A stretch of 64,000 bases of DNA from Sphingomonas kyeonggiensis (GCF_030812785.1 NZ_JAUSTJ010000002.1:1-64000); one strand, 5' to 3'; counted from the stretch's first letter, positions 25,891 to 34,666 are shown. Notes: generated by a model not told the origin, from the sequence alone. Numbers and translations are program-made.

Positions 25891-28215
25891 TTACTTGGAC
25901 GCCTTGGCGGCCTCGGTCTTCTTGCCCTTCTTGGGCTTGGGCGCCGCGGGCGTGATCTGGAAGTTCAGGGCATTGTCCTTGAGCTTCACATTCACTTCGC
26001 CGCCATGGACGAGCTTGCCGAACAGCAGTTCCTCGGCGAGCGGCTGCTTGACCTTCTCCTGGATCAGCCGGCCCATCGGGCGCGCGCCATAGAGCTTGTC
26101 ATAGCCCTTCTCGGTGAGCCACGCCTTGGCGGCCTCGTCGAGCTGGATGTGGACGCCGCGGTCCGCCAGCTGCAGTTCGAGCTGGAGGATGAACTTGTCC
26201 ACCACCCGGCTGACCACCGCGGTCGGCAGGTAATCGAACGGCACGATCGCATCGAGACGGTTGCGGAATTCCGGGGTGAAGAGCTTCTTCACCGCTTCTT
26301 CCTGCACGTCGTCGCGACTGATCTCGCCGAAGCCGATCGACTCGCGGGTCATGTCCGACGCACCGGCATTGGTGGTCATGATCAGGATGACGTTCCTGAA
26401 ATCGACCGTCTTGCCGTGGTGATCGGTCAGCTTGCCGTTGTCCATCACCTGCAGGAGGATGTTGAACAGGTCCGGATGCGCCTTCTCGATCTCGTCGAGC
26501 AGGAGCACCGAGTGCGGCTGCTGGTCGACCGCGTCGGTGAGCAGGCCGCCCTGATCATAGCCGACATAGCCCGGAGGGGCACCGATCAGACGGCTGACCG
26601 AGTGACGCTCCATATATTCGGACATGTCGAAGCGCTGGAGCGGGATGCCGAGCAGCTCGGAAAGCTGCTTCGCCACCTCGGTCTTGCCGACGCCGGTCGG
26701 GCCCGAGAACAGGTAATTGCCGATCGGCTTGTCCGGATCGCGCAGGCCCGCACGGCTGAGCTTGATCGCCGAGCTGAGCACCTCGATCGCCTTGTCCTGG
26801 CCGAACACGACCCGCTTGAGGTCGGTTTCCAGATTGGCCAGCGTCTTGGTGTCGTCGGTCGACACGCTCTTCGGCGGGATGCGCGCCATGGTCGCGATGA
26901 CCGCCTCGATCTCCTTGACCGTGATCGTCTTCTTCCGCTTCGACGGCGGCACCAGCATCTGCATCGCACCAGCCTCGTCGATCACGTCGATCGCCTTGTC
27001 CGGCAGCTTGCGGTCGTTGATGTAGCGCGCGCTCAGCTCCACCGCCGACTTGATCGCGTCGGGGGTGTACTTCAGCTGGTGATGCTCCTCGAACGCCGAG
27101 CGCAGACCGGTGATGATCTTGATCGTGTCCTCGACCGTCGGCTCGTTCACGTCGATCTTCTGGAAGCGACGGAGCAGCGCCCGGTCCTTCTCGAAGTGGT
27201 TGCGGAACTCCTTGTAGGTGGTCGAGCCGATGCAGCGGATCGAGCCGCCCGACAGCGCCGGCTTGAGCAGGTTCGACGCGTCCATCGCGCCGCCGCTGGT
27301 CGCGCCGGCACCGATCACGGTGTGGATCTCGTCGATGAAGAGAACCGCGTGCGGCAGCTTCTCGAGTTCGGTGACGACCTGCTTGAGGCGCTCCTCGAAG
27401 TCACCGCGATAACGGGTGCCGGCGAGCAGCGCGCCCATGTCGAGCGAGTAGATCACCGCTTCCTTGAGCACGTCGGGCACCTCGCCCTCGACGATCTTGC
27501 GCGCCAGGCCCTCGGCGATGGCGGTCTTGCCAACGCCCGGATCGCCCACATAGAGCGGGTTGTTCTTCGAGCGGCGGCACAGGATCTGGATCGTACGATC
27601 GACTTCGGCGGCGCGGCCGATCAGCGGATCGACCTTGCCGGCCTTGGCCTTCTCGTTGAGATCGACGGTGAACTGCTTGAGCGCGCTTTCTCCCTTGCCC
27701 GACTTGGGCTCCTGCTTGGCGGCCTTGTCCTCGTCGGCCGCGCCCTTCGGCGTGGTCGATTCGGTGCTGCCGGTGCTGCCCTTGCCGACGCCGTGCGAGA
27801 TGTAGCTCACCGCGTCGAGGCGGCTCATGTCCTGCTGCTGCAGGAAATAGACGGCATAGCTCTCGCGCTCGCTGAACAGGGCGACGAGCACGTTCGCGCC
27901 GGTCACTTCGTCGCGGCCCGAGGACTGGACGTGGAGGATGGCGCGCTGGACGACGCGCTGGAAGCCGCTGGTCGGCGAGGGATCGGTGGCCTGCTCGACC
28001 TTCAGCGCCTCGAGCTCGGTGTCGAGATAATGCGCCACGGTATTCTTGAGTTCGCCCAGATCCACGCCGCACGCGCTCATCACCTTGCTGGCATGCTCGT
28101 CGTCGACGAGTGCGAGCAGCAGATGCTCGAGGGTGGCATATTCGTGGCGACGCGAGCTTGCTGCTTCGAGAGCCTTGTGCAGCGTCGATTCCAGGGCGGA
28201 GGCGAAACTAGGCAT
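25891..28215 (-). CDS. clpA: ATP-dependent Clp protease ATP-binding subunit ClpA
   Basis: AAA+ unfoldase that feeds substrates to ClpP. The protein is 774 residues, with two N-terminal Clp repeats (about 1-140), an alanine/lysine-rich linker, AAA-1 (Walker A GDPGVGKTA near 224, Walker B AVLFIDEIH) and AAA-2 (Walker A SGPTGVGKTE near 500, Walker B SVLLLDEIEKAH). It lacks the long ClpB middle coil. The C-terminal tail is lysine-rich. AGGAG lies twelve bases before the ATG. The adaptor gene clpS, usually next to clpA, is not in this neighbourhood; the 224-bp leader instead contains an elaborate palindrome. Confidence 0.97.
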   Translation of the reverse strand: MPSFASALESTLHKALEAASSRRHEYATLEHLLLALVDDEHASKVMSACGVDLGELKNTVAHYLDTELEALKVEQATDPSPTSGFQRVVQRAILHVQSSGRDEVTGANVLVALFSERESYAVYFLQQQDMSRLDAVSYISHGVGKGSTGSTESTTPKGAADEDKAAKQEPKSGKGESALKQFTVDLNEKAKAGKVDPLIGRAAEVDRTIQILCRRSKNNPLYVGDPGVGKTAIAEGLARKIVEGEVPDVLKEAVIYSLDMGALLAGTRYRGDFEERLKQVVTELEKLPHAVLFIDEIHTVIGAGATSGGAMDASNLLKPALSGGSIRCIGSTTYKEFRNHFEKDRALLRRFQKIDVNEPTVEDTIKIITGLRSAFEEHHQLKYTPDAIKSAVELSARYINDRKLPDKAIDVIDEAGAMQMLVPPSKRKKTITVKEIEAVIATMARIPPKSVSTDDTKTLANLETDLKRVVFGQDKAIEVLSSAIKLSRAGLRDPDKPIGNYLFSGPTGVGKTEVAKQLSELLGIPLQRFDMSEYMERHSVSRLIGAPPGYVGYDQGGLLTDAVDQQPHSVLLLDEIEKAHPDLFNILLQVMDNGKLTDHHGKTVDFRNVILIMTTNAGASDMTRESIGFGEISRDDVQEEAVKKLFTPEFRNRLDAIVPFDYLPTAVVSRVVDKFILQLELQLADRGVHIQLDEAAKAWLTEKGYDKLYGARPMGRLIQEKVKQPLAEELLFGKLVHGGEVNVKLKDNALNFQITPAAPKPKKGKKTEAAKASK

Positions 28216-28308
28216 TCAGGTACAACTCCTGTGGGCCGGAAAGGATACACGGCCCCTGTCTCCCCTTATGTCGGGAGGCATGGGCCCCGCATCAAGCGCC
28301 GCGGCCCC

Positions 28309-28431
28309 GCACCGGAGTTGAATGGCGGAGACCCGCCTGCTGCCAGGTGCGATATGCCACCCGGCATATCGCAGGCCATGCCGGGGGCATGGCCGGCCTG
28401 GCACCAGGAGGGTCTCCCCCATCTCCGGTGC
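28309..28431. other. Branched palindromic element (candidate structured RNA) upstream of clpA
   Basis: This 123-base non-coding stretch folds on paper into a nearly fully paired branched structure. Outer stem: GCACCGGAG (28309-28317) with CTCCGGTGC (28423-28431). Second stem: GGAGACCC-G-CCTG (28327-28339) with CAGG-A-GGGTCTCC (28405-28417). Third stem: TGCCAGG (28341-28347) with CCTGGCA (28397-28403). At its top are two hairpins: TGCGATATGCC / GGCATATCGCA (28348-28373, 4-base loop) and GGCCATGCC / GGCATGGCC (28374-28394, 3-base loop). It could be the clpA 5' leader (minus strand), an independent RNA, or a mobile palindrome; the strand cannot be decided from sequence. Confidence 0.7.
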
Positions 28432-28439
28432 CGTAACGC

Positions 28440-28637
28440 TCATTTCTTAAATAGAGCGTCTGCGCTTGCGCGGTGATTAATGGACCGTGAAATTTTGCTT
28501 CGAGTCCGATCTATCTCGGCCTCGAGCAGGGTGATGCGTTCGGTAAGTTCCTCAACCGAAAGGGGATCGAGGTCCTGGCGTCCGAGCTGGACGACAAGGT
28601 CGTCCTTGCGACGCGGAAGATTTTCGTCGGCGTCCAT
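28440..28637 (-). CDS. DUF1192 family small protein
   Basis: A 65-residue protein matching DUF1192: MDADENLPRRKDD, then LDPLSVEELTERITLLEAEI and a helical tail ending ADALFKK. Small helical proteins of this family are widespread in alphaproteobacteria and have no known function. It is divergent from the quinone oxidoreductase, with a 70-bp shared promoter region, and lies upstream of clpA on the same strand with the branched palindrome in between. Confidence 0.88.
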   Translation of the reverse strand: MDADENLPRRKDDLVVQLGRQDLDPLSVEELTERITLLEAEIDRTRSKISRSINHRASADALFKK

Positions 28638-28707
28638 CGGGGCAGCGTTGACCCTGGCAGGGCCGATGTCAATAAGACGCCCGGTTTCTCCTGCGTTCGA
28701 AAGCGAC

Positions 28708-29712
28708 ATGGCGATGGCTCTCCCGGAAACGATGCTGGCAATCGATCCCGAGGCGCCCGGTGGGCCCGAGGTGCTGGTGCCGGTATCGCGCCCCGTGCCG
28801 ACGCCCGGCCGGGGCGAGGTGCTGGTGAAGGTCGCCGCCGCCGGGGTGAACCGGCCCGAGGTGATGCAGCGCAAGGGCCAGTATCCGCCGCCGCCCGGCG
28901 CGCCCTCGATCCTCGGCATGGAGATCGCCGGCAAGGTCGTCGCGGTGGGCGAGGACGTGCCGCGCGAGATGCTGGGCACGCCGGTCTGCGCGCTGATCGC
29001 GGGCGGGGCCTATGCCGAATATGCGGTGGCACCTTATGGCCAGTGCCTGCCGGTGCCGCCGGCGATCACGATGATCGAGGCGGCGGCGATTCCCGAGACT
29101 TTGTTCACCGTATGGAGCAACGTGTTCGAGCGCGCTTATGCGACGGAAGGGGAGTGGATCCTCGTCCATGGCGGCACTTCGGGCATCGGCACGATGGCGA
29201 TCCATCTCGCCAATCTGTTCGGGCTCAAGATCATCGTCACCGCCGGATCCGACGACAAGTGCGAAGCGGCGCGGCGGATCGGCGCGGATCACGCGATCAA
29301 CTACAAGACCGAGGACTTCGTCGCCCGGGTGATGGAGATCACCGCGGGCAAGGGCGTCAACATCGTGCTCGACATGGTCGGCGGCGACTATGTGCCGCGC
29401 AACCTCCAGTGCCTGGCCGAGGAGGGGCGGCACGTCTCGATCGCCGTGCAGCGCGGCATGCAGGCGACGATCCCGATCTTCGAGATCATGCGCAAGCGGC
29501 TGGTCCTGACCGGCTCGACGCTCCGCCCGCGCTCGGTGGAGTTCAAGTCGCTCCTCGCCGACGAGCTGCACCGCATCGTCTGGCCGTTCGTGGCCGAGGG
29601 CAGGCTCAAGCCGGTGATCGACGCGGTCTTCCCGCTGGCCGATGCGGCGGGTGCGCATGCCAGGATGGAATCGGGCGAGCATGTCGGGAAGATCGTGCTG
29701 ACGGTGGAATAG
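28708..29712 (+). CDS. NAD(P)H-quinone oxidoreductase, PIG3/zeta-crystallin type
   Basis: A 334-residue zinc-independent medium-chain dehydrogenase that reduces quinones with NAD(P)H. It contains GVNRPEVMQRKGQYPPPPG, the substrate-side GMEIAGKVVAVG, and the nucleotide-binding VHGGTSGIGTMAIHLA, and lacks zinc-ligand cysteines. Two ATG codons, 28708 and 28714, are possible. Divergent from DUF1192, an arrangement common in sphingomonads. Followed by a palindromic repeat. Confidence 0.93.
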   Translation: MAMALPETMLAIDPEAPGGPEVLVPVSRPVPTPGRGEVLVKVAAAGVNRPEVMQRKGQYPPPPGAPSILGMEIAGKVVAVGEDVPREMLGTPVCALIAGGAYAEYAVAPYGQCLPVPPAITMIEAAAIPETLFTVWSNVFERAYATEGEWILVHGGTSGIGTMAIHLANLFGLKIIVTAGSDDKCEAARRIGADHAINYKTEDFVARVMEITAGKGVNIVLDMVGGDYVPRNLQCLAEEGRHVSIAVQRGMQATIPIFEIMRKRLVLTGSTLRPRSVEFKSLLADELHRIVWPFVAEGRLKPVIDAVFPLADAAGAHARMESGEHVGKIVLTVE

Positions 29713-29728
29713 GGGATGTCCGGCATCC

Positions 29729-29850
29729 TTCTCCCTCTCCCCTCCGGGGAGAGGGCTGGGGAGAGGGGCATGACGCCAGCGGCATGCATTCGGCTTCGGA
29801 TCAGGACACACTGCCCCTCTCCCCGAGGGAGAGAGGGAGAGCAGCTCAGC
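29729..29850. repeat. Palindromic CCCTCTCCCC-type intergenic repeat (copy 5)
   Basis: TCTCCCTCTCCCCTCCGGGGAGAGGG (about 29729-29755) continues as CTGGGGAGAGGGGCA, and its complement TGCCCCTCTCCCCGAGGGAGAGAGGGAGA closes the unit at 29812-29840. The unit can form two local hairpins or one long stem across 29729-29850. It is in the gap after the quinone oxidoreductase. Confidence 0.75.
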
Positions 29851-29929
29851 CCTCTGAACAGATTCCGATTTCGCTAGTGGAACGTATGCCCAGCATTTAG
29901 GCTCACCCTTCGAATCGGGGGTGTCCAGG

Positions 29930-30553
29930 GTGCTTGCGTTCCTTCTCGCAGAGGGGAATTTCGCGTTCGTCGTAGCCGTGGTGCTGATGTTGCTCATCGG
30001 CATTGTGCAGGCTGTCGGCGTGGGACATGACGTGGACGGGGATCTTCATGCCGACATGCATGCCGATCTCCATTTCGATTTCCTCTCCTGGCTCGGCGTC
30101 GGGCGGCTGCCGCTCTTGATGCTGATCGTGATCTTCCTGGCGATCTTCGGGATCGGCGGGCTCGCGCTCCAGCAGCTGCTGCGCGACTGGACCGGCGCGC
30201 CGCTGCCGACGCTCGCCGCGGTGCCGGCGGTCGGCGTCGCCGCGCTGCCGCTGACGGGACTCGCAGCGCGGCTGCTTGCACCGATCCTGCCGCGCGACTT
30301 CACCACCGCCGTACCGCTCGAGGTGCTGGTCGGCACCAGCGCGCAGATCGTCACCGGCCGCGCTAGCACCGGCTCGCCGGCCCGCGCCCGGGCCGAGGAT
30401 CACCACGGCCAGGTCCATTACGTCATGGTCGAGCCCGACAATGACGGCCAGGTCTTCGAGGAAGGCGAGCGCGTGCTGCTCGTCCGCCGCGAAGGCGAGT
30501 GCTTCCGCGCGATCTCGCGCGGCGATTTCCATTTACCCCGACTGGATGGCTGA
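29930..30553 (+). CDS. YqiJ-like inner-membrane protein
   Basis: A 207-residue protein with an N-terminal membrane helix (FAFVVAVVLMLLIGIVQAVG), a short loop rich in Asp and His (GHDVDGDLHADMHADLHFDF), two further helices, and a C-terminal OB-fold/NfeD-like domain from about 130 (GTSAQIVTG, VHYVMVEPDNDG). This is the YqiJ/NfeD-like partner of flotillins and belongs to the membrane microdomain system. The start is GTG at 29930, or GTG at 29921; neither has a strong ribosome binding site. The flotillin gene begins 37 bp downstream. Confidence 0.88.
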   Translation: MLAFLLAEGNFAFVVAVVLMLLIGIVQAVGVGHDVDGDLHADMHADLHFDFLSWLGVGRLPLLMLIVIFLAIFGIGGLALQQLLRDWTGAPLPTLAAVPAVGVAALPLTGLAARLLAPILPRDFTTAVPLEVLVGTSAQIVTGRASTGSPARARAEDHHGQVHYVMVEPDNDGQVFEEGERVLLVRREGECFRAISRGDFHLPRLDG

Positions 30554-30590
30554 ACCGATGAACGCGATCGTGCCCGCAGGAGCCACTTCG

Positions 30591-32306
30591 ATGATCCCGT
30601 ATCTGATCTATGCCGGCATCGCGCTGTTCGCGCTGCTGATCCTCGGCCTCACGCTGGCGCGGCTCTACAAGCGCGCCTCGAAGGAGATCGGCTTCGTCCG
30701 CACCGGCTTCGGCGGCGAGAAGGTGGTGATCAACGGCGGCGCGCTGGTGCTGCCGGTGTTCCATGAGACGATGCCGGTGAACATGAACACCGTGCGCCTC
30801 GCGGTGGAGCGCAAGAACATGGACGCGCTGATCACGCTCGACCGGCTGCGGATCGACGTGAAGGCGGAATTCTATGTCCGCGTCCGGCCCGACGCCCAGG
30901 CGATCGCGACCGCCGCGCAGACGCTCGGAATGCGCACGATGCACCCCGATGCGCTCAAGGAGCTGGTCGAGGGCAAGTTCGTCGACGCGCTGCGCTCGGT
31001 CGCCGCGGGCATGACGATGGCGCAGCTCCACGAGCAGCGTGCCGAGTTCGTCCAGAAGGTGCAGCAAGTCTCGTCGGTCGATCTGGCGATGAACGGCCTC
31101 GAGCTGGAGTCGGTGTCGCTCACCGGGCTCGACCAGACGTCGATCGAGCATTTCAATGCCAACAACGCGTTCGACGCCGAGGGCCTGACCAAGCTCACCG
31201 AGCAGATCGAGCTGCGCAAGAAGGCGCGCAACGATATCGAGCAGGATACGCGCGTGCAGATCGAGACCAAGAATCTCGAGGCCGCCCGCCAGTCCTTCCT
31301 GATCAGCCGCGACAATGAGTTCGCCCGGCTGGAGCAGGAGCGCGAGGTCGAGATGCGCCGTGCCGCGCAGGCGGCGGAGGTCGCGCGCGAGCAGGCGCTG
31401 CGCCAGCAGGAAGCGGATCAGGCGCGGATCGAGGCGAAGAAGCTGGTCGACAGCCAGCAAATCGAAGCGGACCGCGCGGTGCAGCAGGCCAAGATCGCCC
31501 AGGACCAGGCGCTCGAGCTCGCCCGGCAGGAGCAGCAGATCGCGGTGCAGAACAAGAGCCGCGAGGAAAGCCAGGCCAAGGCCGAGGCGGACAAGGCGCG
31601 CGCCGAGGCGGTGGTCGCCGAGGAACGCGTCGGCACCGCGCGCGAGGCCGAGGTCGCCGAGCGCCAGAAGCGGATCGAGCTGATCGACGCCGCCCGCGAG
31701 GCGGAGCGCGCCGCGATCGGCATCAAGGTTCAGGCCGATGCCGAGAAGCAGGCGGCGTCCGACCGCGCCGAGGCCGCGCGCCTCCAGGCCGAGGGCGAGG
31801 CGGAGGCCGCCAAGCTCAAGGCCGAGGCGGACCGGGTGCGCTTCGAGGTGGAGGCCGCCGGCCAGCGCGCGATCAACGAGGCGGCGAACCTGCTCTCGTC
31901 CGAGACCATGTCGCTCCAGACCAAGCTGGCGCTGCTCAAGGTGCTGCCGGAAGTGATCCGCGAGGCGTCCAAGCCGCTCGAGGCGATCGATTCGATCAAG
32001 ATCGTGCAGGTCGACGGGATCACCGGCCGCGGCGGTGCGGGCGGCGGGGTCGCCAATGACGGTGGCGAGGGGGATCGCAACCTCGCCAACTCGGCGGTGG
32101 CGGCGGCTTTGCGCTACCGGGCGCAGGCCCCGGTGATCGACGGGCTGATGCGCGAGCTTGGCTTTGACGGCGGCACGCTGGACGGGCTGGTCGCGGGGGC
32201 GGCCGATCTTGGCACCAAGGCCATTCCGGCAGTGCCGGCGCAGGATGGCGACGGCGACGACAAGCCGTCGGGCGCGTCGCCGCGAAAGGCGCGTTCCGGC
32301 AGCTAG
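30591..32306 (+). CDS. Flotillin family protein (YqiK-like)
   Basis: A 571-residue membrane-anchored scaffold protein of bacterial lipid microdomains. It has one N-terminal membrane helix (MIPYLIYAGIALFALLILG), an SPFH/band-7 domain to about residue 230, and a long coiled coil rich in Ala, Glu, Arg and Lys (about 240-450). A glycine-rich C-terminal region follows with GRGGAGGG. The ATG at 30591 is selected because AGGAG lies eight bases upstream, better than ATG codons at 30546 and 30558. Downstream partner of the YqiJ-like gene, as in Escherichia coli yqiJ-yqiK. Confidence 0.94.
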   Translation: MIPYLIYAGIALFALLILGLTLARLYKRASKEIGFVRTGFGGEKVVINGGALVLPVFHETMPVNMNTVRLAVERKNMDALITLDRLRIDVKAEFYVRVRPDAQAIATAAQTLGMRTMHPDALKELVEGKFVDALRSVAAGMTMAQLHEQRAEFVQKVQQVSSVDLAMNGLELESVSLTGLDQTSIEHFNANNAFDAEGLTKLTEQIELRKKARNDIEQDTRVQIETKNLEAARQSFLISRDNEFARLEQEREVEMRRAAQAAEVAREQALRQQEADQARIEAKKLVDSQQIEADRAVQQAKIAQDQALELARQEQQIAVQNKSREESQAKAEADKARAEAVVAEERVGTAREAEVAERQKRIELIDAAREAERAAIGIKVQADAEKQAASDRAEAARLQAEGEAEAAKLKAEADRVRFEVEAAGQRAINEAANLLSSETMSLQTKLALLKVLPEVIREASKPLEAIDSIKIVQVDGITGRGGAGGGVANDGGEGDRNLANSAVAAALRYRAQAPVIDGLMRELGFDGGTLDGLVAGAADLGTKAIPAVPAQDGDGDDKPSGASPRKARSGS

Positions 32307-32341
32307 GGCCGGGCGGCAAGGTCACCTTGGGGGAGGGGCAT

Positions 32342-32932
32342 ATGGAAGTTCTGCGGAAGGAGTGGGCGCTCAGCCTGGTGTGCGGCGCGCTCGCGCTGGT
32401 GCTGCTCGGTGCGCTGGTATTCTCGGATCGCTACTGGGTGGCTGCCAGCCGCCCGACGGTCGACGAGCTGGCCGAGGTGAAGGTGCCGCCCGAGCTGGGC
32501 GACATGATCGCGGCGATCGATGCCTATGGCGTCCACATCCAGCGCGTGCACAGCAAGGCCGAGCAATATATCGCGATCAAGCGCGCCCAATACGGGCTGG
32601 GCCAGCCCGCGCCTTCCTATGCCAATATGAGCGCGCCGAAGTTCGGCTATTCGGTGCGCGAGACGACCTTTCTCGGCATGCCCTTCTGGTACGGCACCGA
32701 ATATGGCCATGTGCTGTTCTTCAGCTCGGACTGGGGCGTGGTCGCAGCGCCGCTCAACCCTGTCGGCCAAGCCGCGCTCGACAAGGCCAATGGCCGCGAC
32801 CTGCGCGCGACCGGCATGATCCCTTGGTGGAAGCATCTTTGGGGCTGGCTGTTCCTCGCCGGCCTGGCGTTCGCGATCTGGCTCTGGCATCGCCGCACGG
32901 TCCGCTGGCGGACGGAGAATGGGTATCTCTGA
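32342..32932 (+). CDS. Bitopic membrane protein, function unknown
   Basis: A 196-residue protein with one helix at each end (LVCGALALVLLGALVF and WGWLFLAGLAFAIWLW) and a central periplasmic or cytoplasmic part of about 125 residues that is acidic and aromatic-rich. No family is recognised. GGGGGAGGGG directly precedes the ATG. It begins 36 bp after the flotillin stop on the same strand, so it may be a third member of that transcript. Confidence 0.83.
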   Translation: MEVLRKEWALSLVCGALALVLLGALVFSDRYWVAASRPTVDELAEVKVPPELGDMIAAIDAYGVHIQRVHSKAEQYIAIKRAQYGLGQPAPSYANMSAPKFGYSVRETTFLGMPFWYGTEYGHVLFFSSDWGVVAAPLNPVGQAALDKANGRDLRATGMIPWWKHLWGWLFLAGLAFAIWLWHRRTVRWRTENGYL

Positions 32933-33013
32933 TCATAAGCTCGGCTTATGATTTGTCCGGCCCGTTTTGTTGGACGTCGCGCGGGGCTGCGCCCGAAGGG
33001 GGCGTCCGGACAA
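32932..33013 (+). other. Structured leader between unknown gene and GST gene
   Basis: ATCATAAGC-TCG-GCTTATGAT (32932-32952) is a perfect 9-bp hairpin overlapping the stop codon of the preceding gene. It is followed by TTGTCCGG (32953-32960), which pairs with CCGGACAA (33006-33013) directly before the GST ribosome binding site. An inner stem GGACG / CGTCC (32972-32976, 33003-33007) competes for two of the same bases. Possibly a weak terminator plus a leader structure. Confidence 0.5.
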
Positions 33014-33024
33014 GGGAGGGACTG

Positions 33025-33645
33025 ATGGCCGCGCTGGTGCTTCACGAATATGCCGCCTCGGGCAATTGCTACAAGATCCGGCTGACCGCCGCGCATCTCG
33101 GGCTGGAGCTCGAGCGGCGCGAGTACGACATCATGAAGGGCGAGACGCGCACGCCGGCGTTCCTCTCCCAGGTCAACGCCAATGGCCGGATCCCGACGCT
33201 CCAGGTCGGCACCGACGACTTCCTGCCCGAGAGCAATGCCGCCTGCTTCTACCTGGCCGATGGCAGCGACCTGATCCCGCACGACCGGTTCGAGCGGGCG
33301 GACATGCTGCGCTGGCTGTTCTGGGAGCAGTACAACCACGAGCCCAATGTCGCGACGCTGCGCTTCTGGGCGAAGTGGGTCGGCTTCGACCATCTGAGCG
33401 CGGTCCAGCGCGCCAACCTGCCGGCCAAGCAGGCGGCGGGCGAGGCGGCGCTGGCGCTGATGGACGAGCATCTGGGCAGGCGCGACTGGTTCGTGATCGA
33501 CCGGCTGACGCTCGCCGACATCGCGCTCTACGCATATACCCATGTCGCCGAGGATGGCGGGTTCAGCCTCCAGCCCTATCTGGCCGTGCGCGCCTGGATC
33601 GACCGGGTGGCGGCCCAGCCCGGACATATTCCGATCACTGCATGA
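33025..33645 (+). CDS. Glutathione S-transferase family protein
   Basis: A 206-residue cytosolic GST: thioredoxin-like N-terminal domain (HEYAASGNCYKIRLTAAHLGLELERREYD, cut short here; residues about 6-34), the glutathione-binding turn GRIPTL and LPESNAACFYLA, then an all-helical C-terminal domain with LTLADIALYAYTH as N-capping box. AGGGAGGG precedes the ATG. The substrate is unknown. Followed by a hairpin at 33653. Confidence 0.92.
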   Translation: MAALVLHEYAASGNCYKIRLTAAHLGLELERREYDIMKGETRTPAFLSQVNANGRIPTLQVGTDDFLPESNAACFYLADGSDLIPHDRFERADMLRWLFWEQYNHEPNVATLRFWAKWVGFDHLSAVQRANLPAKQAAGEAALALMDEHLGRRDWFVIDRLTLADIALYAYTHVAEDGGFSLQPYLAVRAWIDRVAAQPGHIPITA

Positions 33646-33652
33646 AGGATAA

Positions 33653-33672
33653 CCCCCTGATTCGTCAGGGGG
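33653..33672 (+). terminator. Hairpin after the GST gene
   Basis: Perfect 8-bp stem CCCCCTGA / TCAGGGGG with a TTCG tetraloop, eight bases after the GST stop codon. A proper T-tract is missing (AAGCGCCCC follows), so it may stabilise the 3' end or act with Rho. The next 110 bp up to the LpxH-like gene are AT-rich and probably hold its promoter. Confidence 0.6.
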
Positions 33673-33787
33673 AAGCGCCCCATTATGCATATTTCTATGA
33701 CATCCGCGTGAAGCGGAAACGATTCGAAATGTCACATTACGCGGCCATTTAGCCGAGCCAGGCAAGGGCAGTTGCAGGGCTGGTTAG

Positions 33788-34666
33788 ATGGCCACGATCA
33801 CGAGGCTTCCGTTCGACGCGCAGCACGTCGCGGACTTTCACGCATCGACTCCGTCGATCCCCGAAAAGGCGGTCACGGAGCGCAAGCGCTACCGCACGGT
33901 GTGGATCTCCGACGTCCATCTCGGCACGCGCGGCTGCAATGCCGAGATGCTGATCGACTTCCTCGACCATGTCGATTGCGACCTGATGTACCTGGTCGGC
34001 GACATCCTCGACGGCTGGGCGCTCAAGAAGCGCTTCTACTGGCCCGATTCGCACAACGACATCGTCTGGCGCTTCCTCAAGCGCGCCAAGCGCGGCACCG
34101 AGATCATCTATATCCCGGGCAACCATGACGAAATGTTCCGCCAGTTCTCGGGCCTGAACTTCGGCGGCGTGCACATCCGCCGCCAGGCGATCCACACCAC
34201 CGCCGATGGCCGCCGCCTGCTGGTGCTGCACGGCGACGAGTTCGACGCGATCACCATGTCGCACCGCTGGCTCGCCCATCTGGGCGACGCCGCCTACGAG
34301 ATGATGATGGGCCTCAACCGGCTGGTGAACCGCGTCCGCCGCTGGATGGACCTGCCCTATTGGTCGCTGAGCAAATACGCCAAGGCCAAGGTGAAGAACG
34401 CCGTCGAGTTCATCTCGAAGTTCGAAGAGATCGTCGCGCACGAAGCCGGTGCGCGGGGAGTCGACGGCGTGATCGCCGGACACATCCACACTGCGGAGAT
34501 GCGCAGCATCGAAGGCATCGCCTATTACAATGACGGCGATTGGGTGGAGGGTTGCACCGCGCTCGTGGAGCATTACGACGGTACCATGGAAATACTCCAT
34601 TGGGCCGAAGAGATGGCGAAGCGCGAAAGCGAAGCAGCGTCCGGGGTCAGACTGGCGGCTGCGTGA
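33788..34666 (+). CDS. UDP-2,3-diacylglucosamine diphosphatase-like metallophosphoesterase
   Basis: A 292-residue calcineurin-like phosphoesterase of the LpxH type. The dinuclear metal ligands are visible: Asp42 and His44 (SDVHLGTRG), Asp72 (VGDILDGWA), Asn112/His113 (GNHDEMF), a HGDEFD motif, and GHIHTAE near 232. LpxH removes UMP to give lipid X in lipid A synthesis, but alphaproteobacteria often use LpxI for that, so another phosphohydrolase role is possible. The glycosyltransferase gene begins 20 bp downstream. Confidence 0.88.
   Translation: MATITRLPFDAQHVADFHASTPSIPEKAVTERKRYRTVWISDVHLGTRGCNAEMLIDFLDHVDCDLMYLVGDILDGWALKKRFYWPDSHNDIVWRFLKRAKRGTEIIYIPGNHDEMFRQFSGLNFGGVHIRRQAIHTTADGRRLLVLHGDEFDAITMSHRWLAHLGDAAYEMMMGLNRLVNRVRRWMDLPYWSLSKYAKAKVKNAVEFISKFEEIVAHEAGARGVDGVIAGHIHTAEMRSIEGIAYYNDGDWVEGCTALVEHYDGTMEILHWAEEMAKRESEAASGVRLAAA

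Noticed and set aside
27400..28072. A 223-codon minus-strand frame inside clpA
   Set aside because: It is in another frame of the clpA gene, arginine-rich, and has no start signal.
28216..28443. A 75-codon minus-strand open frame filling the gap between DUF1192 and clpA
   Set aside because: It runs through the branched palindrome and has no protein-like pattern; the RNA or palindrome explains the sequence better.
24433..28476. A 1,347-codon open frame on the plus strand opposite clpA and the secreted unknown gene
   Set aside because: It is antisense to a certain clpA gene, is rich in Arg, His, Leu and Asp as expected from GC-rich antisense codons, and shows no domain.
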